DNA from: Turnera subulata
Taxonomy: Eukaryota > Streptophyta > Magnoliopsida > Malpighiales > Passifloraceae
Assembly: GCA_028386065.3 (NCBI GenBank)
Contig: JAKUCV010007289.1
Span: 17,017-81,016, forward strand
Length of the DNA stretch: 64,000 nucleotides
Reading direction: 5' to 3'
Positions 33,547 through 44,994 of this stretch are shown one piece after another. Each line of letters begins with the position of its first letter. The first letter of the stretch is position 1. Both the position numbers and the translations under genes were made by a program. The notes beneath the pieces were generated by a model, which worked only from the letters and a program-made list of their open reading frames with translations, did no database searches and was not told where the DNA came from.

Positions 33547-35789
33547 AAGCAGACATGTCCTAACTTTTGCCTAGGCTGCCCTTTCGGGTTTCCAACCTAG
33601 CGGACTGATTCCCCCTCTCTTTTCTTCTTTCTTCTTTCATTTTCGCTTCCTCAAGGATGTACAACTGTTGACTATATAGCCTGATAAGGAAGAGCTTACA
33701 AGCTTCTTGTTCATAGTGAAGCCTTCAAAAAACAACCCAAATTTTAATCCCTACTTTTTTGTTTGCTGATGGAGGCATACCTTGGAAAAATCCCGAGGGC
33801 AATACTATAGGTGACTAAGGACTCTCCCCGAGAAGTGTAACCCAAATTCGAATCTTACCATATCCCTTCATCAATTTAGCTTAGGAACCAAGATCATTTA
33901 GACCGAACTTATTATTGAGTTGCCTGCGTACCAGCGAAAAGACGACGTTCATTCTCCATAGATCAAAACGAAAAAGTCTTAAAAGTATTCTTCCCAAAAG
34001 TTTTAAATGTCACATTGGTTGTGAGGTCACAAAATTCTTCTCCTCCTTTTTTTTTCTTTCTGCATTTTTTTCCTCTTTTTCTTTTTCTTCTTTTTCTTTT
34101 TTTTTTCTCTTTTTTTTGGACGGTGACTTCATAAGTCAGGCTTTGGAACATAATTTGAACATATAGGAATCTAAGATGAATTCGACTTACTGGATCAGGT
34201 CCCTGCAGTTCATTTTATGGTTCCCAAGTTAAATTGACAAACTTTGGTAAAACTTAAAACCGCATACTCATAAATAAAGGAACGAGAATTTTCATTCATT
34301 TCATGGAAATTAAATAACAAAACAAAAGACTAACGACACTGACTCTCCAGGGTGAGGTTCTCAAGGGCGAACCAAGATTCCCTTCTTTATTCTAAAAAAC
34401 AAACTACAAAACTCGATATTTAAGAAAACCCGATCTACCCCATCTGACAACTCTAAACATCCTTTTCTAATGTCCATCCTATCTTGTCTGGATATACGAG
34501 CTTCCTCTGTGGGACCATAGTAACGGTTTCACTAGGATCATCTTACTAGACTTCAATCATCATGGCCTCATCTTCAGCTTCTGGATCTTCCTCGTCTTCT
34601 TCAATAACCATCATTCCATCTTGAGGCTTCAAACATTCATCAGACCTCGAAGCATCACTCCAATCATCCCACTTGCTCTCCCTCATTTCCTTAATGGAAT
34701 CCCACAGGGTTTCTTTTGCCTTCAAACTTTCTTGAGTGAGTACAGCATTTTGGAGTTGAGTGCCCCTTATCACATGTTCGACCAGAGCGTATTGTCCCAT
34801 AGCATCTAGGAATCGTTTCATGGCCACTGGGGCAAATGGTTGCCCGAGTAGGACACCCCGGAGGATTATCTCCTCTAACTTACTCATTAAACCCCAAAAG
34901 GTGGCTTGAACATACCTTTCTTGTTGGAGGCTCTAGTCTTCGTATACTGGTTGTTCATCTCCCCCCATTGGTCCGTCCCCTGAGTTCATCCTCGTGCTCA
35001 TGCCACCTTTTGATTGGTTGGTATGCTCATTACTCATGATTCCTCTCTACTGTCAAAGATGAAAAGGTGGAATTCAAGATCTCATTCAGGTAGGTTAGAA
35101 GAAAAAGGGATTGTTAACAACGGGTTCCAGAAAAGAGGGTGATGTGGGAATTGACTTCCGACTCGGTTATGCTTCACTCATTTTAAAAGTATGCAAAATG
35201 TCATGCGTTATGCAAATCTAATCTTCGAATTTTCAGGATAGTTGAACATTTACTCAAATCATCATAAAATGAGTCTTCTTCTGAGTCTTGGCATATCACT
35301 CCTTGAAGATTGAGTATTTTTCTTGCTTGATAACCGTGGATGATCTCCCCCTCTTCTCCACTTTTCACATCCCCGATGTATGCACAAATTCGAGCCCCAA
35401 AATAACAAGATACAACACACATATACATGGCACAACATATATCATCCAAATGCACGTACCACTTATTGAATTATCATGCATGAAATGCTCAGGGTATGTA
35501 GCTGGTCGGGGTCTATAGATTGCCGATAGAGAATATGTTGGTCTACTCACATGTGACATTGAATATCGCGTGAGGTCCAAGGCCCATTAATCCCCATCAT
35601 TGCTAAGCATGGAGAAACGGGTTCACTCAAACCACTATCGCTTAAGGAAAGCATGTAACAGATTTGGATTCCCTCGCCCTCTTACGGTAGAGGCTTCACA
35701 TCAATTGTCATGAATGCAAGGCACTTATGATGACACGTAAAAAGGCATATAAAATTCAACGATTGTACAAAGTTTCTTAAACCCTCAGA
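33547..35789 (-). other. 5' internal region of element F, mostly non-coding
   Basis: The part next to the 5' LTR (35040-35790) aligns with the leader of element D (57540-58040). It shares CTACTCACATGTGAC and a GGTAGAGGC block. A polypyrimidine tract lies at about 34040-34120. CTAGGCTGCCCTTTCGGGTTT at 33571 repeats a block on the other side of G (24086-24106). No gag homologous to Retrotrans_gag was found. One small ORF is listed separately. Confidence 0.65.
34546..34887 (-). CDS. Small ORF of element F, unknown product
   Basis: 113 codons starting MSKLEEIILRGVLLGQPF. The middle is helical and charged (LKAKETLWDSIKEMRESKWDDW), and the end is acidic (EEDEEDPEAEDEA). I do not recognise a family. 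It lies where gag would be expected, on the sense strand of F, and could be a remnant of a gag-like protein or an accessory frame. Coding status is uncertain. Confidence 0.35.
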   Translation of the reverse strand: MSKLEEIILRGVLLGQPFAPVAMKRFLDAMGQYALVEHVIRGTQLQNAVLTQESLKAKETLWDSIKEMRESKWDDWSDASRSDECLKPQDGMMVIEEDEEDPEAEDEAMMIEV

Positions 35790-35810
35790 ATTCCCAGCGG
35801 AGTCCCCACC
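35790..35810 (-). other. Primer binding site of element F
   Basis: The minus strand reads GGTGGGGACTCCGCTGGGAA directly after the LTR. Tat/Ogre elements use TGGCGACTCCGCTGGGGA, complementary to a tRNA 3' end, usually given as Arg. Two or three positions differ. Confidence 0.7.
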
Positions 35811-37444
35811 TATGAGAACCTGACCCAAAATCACTTGGAGATTCTCACATTTCCCTTTACACCTTCCTCTTAACTGTTATCCAACATCTTTGGAGTCGCC
35901 ACATGAATTTTATTGTATCAAAAAATTCGGAAAAAACCTTTCATAACTCCATTTAGGCAACCGATTAACGAAGCAAAGATGCTGGACCCGGGGGTTTGTC
36001 AAGGATGGAAAGGTGTTAATCACCCATCCATGTTGGGGTGAAACTTTGTGCAATTGAAGAAACAAATTATGCCTTGTGAAAGTGTGTACACAGTGAGGAA
36101 TTCAATCACATAGAAATAACAAAATGAAATTGAAAACAAAAAGGAAAAATAAAATAATTGGGGTTGAGCCTCCACCACTAGAGACCACCTACGTACCCCG
36201 GCGACCGGGTTCAAAGCCCACATAGTTCTTGTGTCAACTTCACAGAAATCACATCATCAAAAGCATCAGCAGATCATCAATCAAATGATGAAAACAAAAG
36301 GGTTTATGTTACCTCTTGTAGCCCTCCTCTAGCTCCTTGGTTTGGGTTGGATTGTGTATCCACTTTCTTCCCACTCCCTAGCTCAATGGTTGGTTCCCTC
36401 TTGCTCTACCCTTGCTGGATTATTGTTGATGCTTCCCACGAAATTTCACCAGAGTTTCTGCCTACAAGAAGATTTCTAGGCTTGGAGAAGTACATTTTCT
36501 TCAAGCAACGAAGCGTATCAGGGTGTGTGTGTGTAAATGAGAGATTGATCCATTGAAATGTGAGTGAGAGGTCCTATTTATAGTGTTCTGGGGTGTATAG
36601 GGGCGTGGACCTGCTTAATGACCAAGGTCTCAGCCACAAAATTGGGCCAAAACCGTGTAGAATCATATTAGAGGCGAAAATCGGGGAGATTGGGCAATCT
36701 GGGCATCCATGACCCCCATGGCCGGCAGTCATGGGCTGGATGGCCACCATGGCTGGCGGTCATGGGCTGGATGGCCGCCAGGCCCGGAGGTCTTCCCGCC
36801 ATGGCCACCAGGCACCCCCACGTTTCCCCGTTCTTTCCATTTTTTGCACTCGGTTTCCCCTAATTCCTTTCTGAATTGATTCTACCACATAATTAACCGC
36901 TAATCATCCCAGAATCACCTCTTTTCTTGAATAGTACTCCCCTAATCATCTCCTTGTTGATTGATTACACATTAAAACCCCATTTTATGCCCAAATCATA
37001 CCAAAAACACATTTACCACTAAAGGGTGATTTAACTCTAATTTTCAACTAGAATCAGAGCTAAAATTTGTCTGCAAGTAATGTGCTTATAAATCAACTCT
37101 CGAAAGTCCATATTTTATTAACTTAGGCCCTAAAATTCATCCTTAACCCAAAAATAAATTATCTTATTATAATTAGGATAAAATAAACAAGAAAGCTCAA
37201 ATAAATAAAATAGAATAATATTTCAATAAACTGGACTTTAGTATATTTTTATCCTAAGATTAAATCATCTCATTAATCCTAAGGCTCAAACATATAAACC
37301 CCAATTCATAAAATATGTATTCCAGTAAAATAAATTCCAAGTGCGCCTTAGCTAAAGACCAAATCATCTTATTAATCTCATGGTTTGAGCATACCTGAAA
37401 TCTAAATTAGAGGAGTATTCATGGGTCAAATTTGGGTGTTCACA
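35811..37444 (-). repeat. 5' LTR of element F
   Basis: On the plus strand it runs TATGAGAACCTGACC to GGGTGTTCACA, 1634 bp, aligned with 19133-20735. The GC-rich word cluster at 36714-36810 is longer than in the 3' LTR. A TATA box lies at about 36573-36582 (minus). Confidence 0.87.
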
Positions 37445-37617
37445 TACATACACACATACATATATTTGTATGTATGTATGTATGTATGTAAATATAAAAA
37501 TTATACCACAAAAGTAAAATAATTTTCACCTTGGTATGTATGTAAATATAAAATTTATTACCATAAAAGTCAAAGAATTATCACCATGGTGGAAAAAGCA
37601 CCCCAGAGAATTATATA
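37445..37617. repeat. GTAT microsatellite and inverted flank of F
   Basis: (GTAT)n lies at about 37470-37490. GAATTATCACCATGGTGGAA near 37577-37596 is the reverse complement of the flank left of F (19080-19100). F therefore sits inside a local inverted repeat. No gene is visible. Confidence 0.7.
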
Positions 37618-38144
37618 TATACACACACAAATATTGTTCTTATTTAATATAGAGTTGAATAGTAGACTTTACCACCATACCCCTTGAAAAGTCATAATGT
37701 AATTGTACAAGGCGTAGTCCCACAAGGCTTTGAGGTATGTATTTTACGTAATAATATTGTATGCAATCACATTTCTAATTTTCTATTTGTGTGAAGATCT
37801 TCTGTTGTAACTCCTTTTTTCTTTTTTGCTTGATTGTACCATAATGTTGTTGGTCATGAAAATTGTACTGTGGTGAACATGAAAAAAAATAATAATAATT
37901 TTGAAGGATGTTGTATCTGATCTTCCTACGATGTTTCTATTGTTTTTATGCTTTTTTTTTAAATCAATACTGCAATTTTATTGCATAATTATTTTTTCAC
38001 TTGCTGATTAGTATCGATGAATCTCTTGAAGAAGCCATAGACCACAAAGCAATAAACTGAATTCCAAGTATTGTCTTTCTCTTTGGAATTATGTTTACTT
38101 TGGTGACAGTAATATTGATATTGTTGTTCTCCTTTGATGTAACT

Positions 38145-39060
38145 TTAATTAGGCTTAGAAGTGCTGATTTTTGAAAACAAAAAAATAAGCAGGGAAAGCC
38201 ATACTAGCCAGCTTAGTTCAAATTCTGCATCACGATACTTCTTATCATAAGTGGACTTCATGCATGCTTGAGCCTGGTGTAAGTGTTCATGAATTTCCGT
38301 AAGCATAACATCCCTTGCAAGCAAGGCATCGTCAAGAGATTGAACTGAAATTGGGCCACAAGTATAGCAGAGCAACCTCCCTGATATAAACAAACTTAAA
38401 ATGAGAAGTGAACAAGGCAGAATGAAAAGTGGCATTATAACAGTAATCACCCCAAAGTAGCAAAAAATTGATTTGTTGGATGAATCACATAGAAAGTACC
38501 GCAGGTACATTTCAGTGGTGTGTTTCACCACTTCTATTTGACCATAAATTTAGGGATGGTAAGGAGAACCGCAGCTTGGTATCCTTAAAACGGAAGAGGT
38601 CTTTCCAAAATAAACCGGTAAAAACAAAATAGCTGTCAAAAGTGATGGTGTCAAGAACTCCGTTCAAGCAAACGATTTGATGAAAGGAAACCTATGTGAC
38701 ACGAGTTGTCGTCTATGGTGTGCCAAAGCAATTTAGTGGGCATATTTGGAGAAACAATCAAACGCGACTAGGATCATTGTTTTGCCCCACGACCGTAGCA
38801 AACCATCAATGAATCCATGGAAATGACTGCCCAAACAAGAGATGGAAAAAGAAGTAGCTGTAGTAGTCCCGCGGGGCTCAAATGTTTATTTTTGTTGCAT
38901 TGACAAAAGGCAATCAACAACATAGTTTGCCACTCCGAATTTCTTGCCCTTCAAGTAAAAATTGTTTTTTGATGCGTTGTAAAGTCCTCTCGACTCCCTC
39001 TTGTGCACTTTCATGATAAGAGGAAAGAGTTGTATGCACCTAAGAAGTAGTAGGATGTAG
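38145..39060 (-). pseudogene. Gypsy integrase fragment, copy 2
   Basis: It matches copy 1 over its length. Minus-strand text includes LLCYTCGPISVQSLDDALLARD and QAQACMKSTYDKKYRDAEFELSW, the end of a chromovirus-type integrase. The core region near 38700-38900 is frameshifted. It is non-functional. Confidence 0.75.
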
Positions 39061-39064
39061 ATTC

Positions 39065-41883
39065 AGGGTTTGCACTATCTTAAAAATACTTCTTGGGGGT
39101 GTTTATTATTTTCTTCTTTTTACGGGTTTGTACTAATATTATTTGTCTTTTTAGGAATCCCGTGTAGCCCCGTAGATGACGTGGACTGCCCGGCTCAGGG
39201 TGAAACTTATGCCCTTACTTTTCTACACATGGCAATGTTTGAGGCGCATGCCCCGCATACACTATTCACTGTACAAATTGGGCCCTACTTTCTTTTTTTT
39301 TTTCTAAAAAAACCAATTTTTAGCTTTCTAAAATATAATTTTATTTCACAATTCATTTGAAAATTAAATAAAATTAGTGAAAGAATTCTTTTTTCGCAAA
39401 AAATAGTTTTCTTTATTTAACAAATCAATTTTTTCGTTTAGAAAACTAATAAAACAAATAATAATTGGAAAAGTACATTCCAAATGAATTTTTTTATGCT
39501 ACAAAATCATTTTTTTAAAATTATAAAATTCAAACAACAAAAATAGCAGTGAAAAAAAAACTTCAATTGACGAAATCGACTAAACCAAATCCAAAAAATT
39601 AGTTACAGTTACAAAGAACCTTAAATCCCTAATTTCTTCATTGCAATCCCTAAATCCCCACATTCACTCAAACCATTACCCAAATCTCATAATTCCTAGT
39701 GCATGATGTAGGCCCAAAAGTGCCTGAGAGGGGGGTTGAATTAGGCTTTAAACTTTTTTCGGACAGAGAGATTTGGTTTCTGCGGTACCAAATCTTTGCG
39801 GAAAGATTTGGTTTCTGTGGTACCAAATCTTTCGAGCACTTAGCGAGTGTATATATTAAGAAAGCAAGTAAAAAAAGAGTGGAAGAGAGTGAACACAGAC
39901 GATTTAGAGTGGTTCCCCCTCTCCAGGTACTCCACTACCTAGAGGTTCCTTCCTTTAGGATTTCAAACACTCACTATACTTAGGTTTTTGCGGGATCAAC
40001 CTTAACCTTCACAAACACAAGCTTTTCTAGGCTAAGCTCGAACATTTACAAGTTTTTCACATGCTAAACTCTAACCTTAAAAGCTTTTCACAGGCTAAGC
40101 TTTAACCTACCCTCAAATCCAATCCTAGACTTGAGTACCCAACAAAACTAAACCAAGCCCTGCTTACAAATTGCCCCTTAGAAATAGTTTCACTTTGTAA
40201 GCGGAAAAACCAGATCAGACACCAAATCTTTTAGCTCAAGTATACGTTCAGAGTATGTACAATTGCTGGGATAAGCTTCCAGAGGTCTAAGCATCTCTCT
40301 TTATAGAATCTGGGTGTGGGGAATAAGCACTTGTAACGGCTCCTTGTACTCCTGTTGACTTCAGTTCATAAATGCTTCAGTTTGGTGCCGTTATGCAAGT
40401 CAACTCCTTGGTTGCAAAGAATTACCAATTCTAGAAAGTTTGGACGACCTTTTGGAGTTCAGTGGGAGTTAGGTGGGAACATCTTCTACAGTTCCATAAA
40501 GTCTTCCCTCCTACTTGTTGATCAATTCAAACGGTTGGAAGTGGGATTTAAATGCTTGCAGGACCATGCACAACTTGCTCAAAAAGTTGATAGTGGCAGC
40601 TTTGTACATATGGTATCGGTAAAAACCATATGTCATGTATGCAAGATATGGTAGCGATAAAAACCATATGTCGTGTGTCCATGATATCTTATCGGCAGAA
40701 ACCATAATTTTCCTGTATGAAAAAAACAGCAGAAGCAAAGCTTGCAACACACTTGTAATTTATTAGTCATCAAAACTAGATAATCAACATGGTTAATCAC
40801 AGTTTAGCATTAAAAGGTGATTGACCCTAATTTTTGGTCAACACATGATAGTAGAATAGGAACCTAATTTCCCAATTTTGCATCTTCGTAGAACAAACGC
40901 ATCAATGGTGAGCCTACCGCCCAAGTGAGTTAACTCACCATTGATTAGGTGGGGCTCTAGCTCAAGCAACCATGACATGAGGTTGAAGACCATTCGGTGG
41001 CACGATGGTGCACAAAATGACAGTGGCGGCATCAAGAGGAAGAGGCTGGTTGCAGGGCGCATGGTGATTGGCCAGACGTGTGGTGGCGCCTTGTGACATT
41101 CTAGCCTTTGGGTATGCCCCTCCTCTTCCACTTTATCCTTATTGCCAATTACAACATTCAATATATAGTCCAGTGCCGTAGTGGGGAGAAGACAAAGGGT
41201 GAACACGTCTTGCTTGAAAATCTTTGATTTGAGAATTGCAGGGCTAGTCAACGTCCTAGTTGTTCTCTTGCTTGCAGAGAAGTCAACTAGGGTGGAGCGG
41301 AAATTGGTGCGGGGTTGGCTGCGGCAGAAAGAAACTACTTGGCTCGACCGGAGCGGTGATGATGGCCATGGGAAGTGGAGGATGACCTCCTCAGTTTCTA
41401 GAAGACGAAAGATTACTGATCTGTTAAAAAAGAAAGAGAAATTTATGGTTATAAATTTTTAAGTTTTCAAGGAAAGAAAATAGAGCACCACCAACCGGAT
41501 TACATGTAATATTTAGATTTTTAATAGCAATATCTTGTCACTAATTAGTAGTCCTACAGTTTCTATTTTTTGGGCACGGCTAAAGCCATTCTTGTCATAT
41601 TATCATGACCAGTTGGTTGATTTTTTCTGTTTAATATAGTTAATGAATTAAAAAATTATAATTTAAAATTTAGAAAAATAAAAAAAAATATGTTTTGGGA
41701 AAAAAAATTGGGGAGCGAACCCATAATGTTCGCGGGCTGCCAGTTGTCAAAAAAATTTAGCGAGTGCGTTTCCTCTCAGATCGGGACAGTCCACATTATT
41801 CCTGGCGCTTCCCGGGACCCCTAAAAGGGACAAATAATATTAGTATAGACCCTTAGAGAAGACAAAAAATAGTTGAGACCCCC
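39065..41883. mobile_element. TIR DNA element, copy 2, with solo LTR inserted
   Basis: The left end (39065-39200) and right end (41760-41883) are inverted copies, as in 16807-18503. The outermost 34 bp or so of the right end are deleted. The inside matches copy 1 except for the solo LTR. A minus-strand frame at 41251-40838 covers the GC-richer core and stays unrecognised. Confidence 0.6.
39707..40843 (-). mobile_element. Solo LTR of the element C family
   Basis: On the minus strand it runs TGTTGACCAAAAATTAGGG to GGGCCTACA, 1137 bp, flanked by the duplication CATGA at 39702-39706 and 40844-40848. Y1 has the uninterrupted site GTGCATGATAGTAG near 17440. The TATA box is TATAAAGAG (minus, about 40299-40306). 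Two copies of GATTTGGTTTCTG-GGTACCAAATC, inverted repeats with a 7-base loop, lie at 39767-39835. Confidence 0.93.
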
Positions 41884-42137
41884 AATATGCCATTTACTCA
41901 ATTGAGGGTGCCATTCTGTAGGAGAAGTCCTTCTTGGAGGGACCACTCAGCACCCAGTTCTTAACAATTGACCTGATCACGTAACTGCTATAAGTTAGCT
42001 GAGATGCGCATTTTTTTTGGCCATTCATCCAACAAAATAGCAAAATAGCACGTGGCTGTTTTTTTAGCAGTTATATTTGAATTTTTTTATGAACCCTATC
42101 AGTTATTCTTATAAAATATAATTTGAATTTTTTCTAG

Positions 42138-42440
42138 GCCCAGGAAGATGGAATAAGTGGGTTCAATAGATTTACAAATGCAAAAAAACTACTTGAGGAT
42201 TAAAAAACAGCAAATGATCATTTTCGTGGATATGGTGAAGCGTTTGATGCCCAAGTAGGTTTTGACGGAGAATGTGGTTTGTCTGCTCAAGTTTTCCATA
42301 GGATCTTTAGGAAGATATGCTTTGGGCGGTCTAGGGATATGGATTATCAAGCAAGAATTGATCAACTGGTAATAGGGGCTTATGGACTTCCCCAATTATG
42401 AATGCGAGTTTTCAAAAGGGGTGCTTGTTCCACCAAGGTG
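42138..42440 (+). pseudogene. Chromomethylase fragment, copy 2
   Basis: The motif IV region is more degraded than in copy 1. The next part is better: one frame gives QQMIIFVDMVKRLMPK, a stop, then VLTENVV with the motif VI ENV triplet intact. YQARIDQLV and GAYGLPQ follow. It confirms that the gene piece was already part of Y before duplication. Confidence 0.75.
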
Positions 42441-42455
42441 ATAATTCTTTGACTT

Positions 42456-43493
42456 TGGTGACAGTAATTTTGATATTGTCGTTGTCCTTGGATCTAACTT
42501 TAATTAGGCTTAGAAGTGCTCATTCTTAATAAAAAAATTAGTAGGGGAAGCCATACCAGCCAACCTATTTCAAATCCCGCATCATGTTGCTTCTTATCGT
42601 AAGTGGACTTCATGCATGCTTGAGCCTGCTGTATGCGTTCATGAATTTCCGTAAGCATAACATCCCTTGCGAGCAAGGCATCGTCAAGAGATTCAACTGG
42701 AATTGGGCCAGTAGTATAATAGAGCAACATAGGTGGATCCCTGTCATAAACAACGTCTAATTGAGAAGTGAGCAAGGCAGAATGAAAAGCGGCATTACAA
42801 CATTACTCACCGGAAAGTAGCAAAAAATTGATTTGTTGGATGAATCACCTAGAAAGTACTGCAAGTACATTTCAATGGTACGATTCACCACTTCCATTTG
42901 ATCATCAATTTAGTGGTAGTAAGAGATGGAGAACTACAGCTTGGTATCATGAAAATGGAAGAGTTCTTTCCAAAATAAACCGATTAAAACGAAATCCCTA
43001 TCAAAAGTAATGGTGTGAGGAACTCCTTGCAAGCAAACGATCTGATCAAAGGAAACCTATGCGACACGAGTTGTTGTGTACGGGTGTGCCAAAGCAATTA
43101 AGTGGGCATATTTGGAGAAACGATCAAACGCGACTAGGATCGTTGTTTTGCCCCACGACAGTGGCAAACAATCAATAAATCCACGAAAATAACTGCCCGA
43201 ACTTGAGTTGGAAATTGAAGTAGTAATAGCAGTCCGACGGGGCTCAAATGTTTAGTTTTGTTGCAATGACAAACAGGGCAATCAACAACATCGTTTGCCA
43301 CTCCGAATTTCATGCCCTTCAAGTTAAAACTCTTTTTGACGCGTTGTAATGTCTTCTCGACTCCCTCTTGTGCACTTTCATGATAAGAGGAAAGAGTTGT
43401 GTGCACCTATGTAGTAGTAGGAAGTAGATTCAGGTTTGTACTATCTTAAAAATATTTATTGGGGGTCTTTACTAATTTCTCCTTTTTACGAGT
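42456..43493 (-). pseudogene. Segment Y3 with gypsy integrase fragment, copy 3
   Basis: It aligns with 15822-16900 and 38095-39130. Minus-strand text includes YHESAQEGVEKTLQRVKKSF, then DCPVCHCNKTKHLSP with the integrase zinc cysteines, and PPMLLYYTTGPIPVESLDDALLAR. At 43431-43493 the left TIR of a third DNA element begins and is cut by the LTR E'. Confidence 0.75.
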
Positions 43494-44994
43494 TGACGGA
43501 CATGAAATATGCATAGTTTTAGGCATGATTTTAGATATATTTTCTCTCGATTTATGATGACGATATGCCTCACTTTGCATTATTTCATCATATTTCCTTA
43601 AATCCCATCCCTTACTGTATGATTAGTGATTCCGGGGGCATTTTGAAGAATTTTGGAGATTTTATTGGAGAATTCGTTGAATCAGCCTCTGGCACAGCAT
43701 GAGCCTGTTTGACAGCCTGTTGTTCTCTGTAGAATCAGTAAAAGGCCACGAATACCCCTCCAATCATAAGTTATCCACTGGATTTCACCACCTTTCCCAT
43801 AATCCACGAAGCCATCACGCCACTCCATCAATCTCAAAAAGAGATGAAATCAATTGCACAGAAAAATGGGAAGAAATCGCATACAGCCTCAGGCACAGGC
43901 TCAGCCTGTGGAATCTCCAGATGACCAGAACGCAAAGAAAAGAATATTAAACTCAGCCACTTGTAGAGCTTCACCACTTGCAGAACTTTCAACTCTGCAA
44001 TCATGACCTGAGCGACTCAAAAGACTTTAAGCATGGGAAAGAGGGGATAATCGTCACACCCAAAGAATTTAACAATTAAAGAACCATTATCCTCCCCCTA
44101 AGTCTTCTAAAAATCTGCAGATTTGCAGATTTCACCCATTCGGCACACCCAAGCTGCCTTACCTCGAGGAGCAAGATGGGCAACTGAAGCTCAACTTGCC
44201 CAACAGCCATACCTTCCAGCACGTGGGAGAGAAGTGAAGCGAGGAATCTGCACCATAAAAGAGAAGGAGAAAGGAAGAACACGCTCCGAACTGGACCCCT
44301 CGATCAATACCCATAAACCTGTAGAACTTTGCAACAAAAGGGTTAAAGGGAAAAACACGTTTCTGCAGCCTTTTCTGGGCAGAAATCGTGTTGTCCGTAA
44401 CCTCCAGCTTGGTTCCAACACTATGCTACCCTTAGTTTCTTTTGATTTTGTAACCTTCATTATGAACTAAACAACCCCTCTTAGGCTGAAGGGGTGAAGC
44501 ATGTCTCTGTTCTTAGTGCAATAAATTGCTCTCCCTATGTTCTTAACCGTATTTCTTGTTTGGTTGTTGTAAACTCGCTCCATGTTTGAGTCTTGATCAA
44601 ACCCATACATGATTATAGGTAACTAGGTGAAGGACCGAAAGGAGAAACCATAGTTGCTGGAACAACAACAACCAACCCTTAGCTCTTAGTTTCGAAAGAA
44701 ATTAGGAACTGATTGAGGAATTAGCCTCAACACCCATTCTTAATCCCCTTAGTTTGACCGATGCGAAAGCATTTGGATGAGTGAGAACTTTGGGAGGAAC
44801 CTGTTAGTGAAAGCAAATGGGTTCAGTATAGGTTGAGAGCGCCTAGAAGAACCAATCTGTGTAATTGACCTTGTGTTCTCGATAGGCTCAGCCACAGGCT
44901 CAGTCACGGACTCAGCACTGTCTCAGCCTGTTGCAGCATGGTCAAGAAAATGACACCACTTTTATTCTGATTCTTGACTGGTTGTTGAGCAGTC
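43494..44994 (+). repeat. LTR E', left part, interrupted by element E
   Basis: It begins TGACGGACATGAAATATGCATAG and aligns with the reversed E LTR, so it is an older relative in plus orientation. It carries CACAGGCTCAGCCTGTG words near 43890 and 44890. It continues at 53872 after E. Short ORFs inside it are not supported as genes. Confidence 0.75.

Larger units (their letters stand above)
19133..37444 (-). mobile_element. Tat-like gypsy element F with nested copia element G
   Basis: LTRs at 19133-20735 and 35811-37444 lie in the same orientation, with a TACAT duplication at 19128-19132 and 37445-37449. Removing G (24109-33541 and one CAACC) leaves about 8.9 kb. The primer site beside the 5' LTR matches the GGCGACTCCGCTGGG type used by Tat/Ogre elements. 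No reverse transcriptase, RNase H or integrase was found, so F looks non-autonomous. It inserted between two copies of Y. Confidence 0.85.
37618..42455 (+). repeat. Segment Y2, second copy
   Basis: It is collinear with 15437-19132: AT-rich start, integrase fragment, TIR element, chromomethylase fragment. It carries a solo LTR at 39707-40843 that Y1 lacks. Its end joins Y3 at GACTTTGGTGACAG, where both copies share a few bases. Confidence 0.8.

Noticed and set aside
34040..34120. T-rich tracts here and at 54720-54830 as terminators or poly(A) tails of SINE/LINE copies
   Set aside because: They are mixed pyrimidine tracts within Tat-like internal regions, without target duplications or a SINE body.
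43699..44470. Plus and minus ORFs as host genes
   Set aside because: They lie inside the LTR E', which aligns with the E LTRs.
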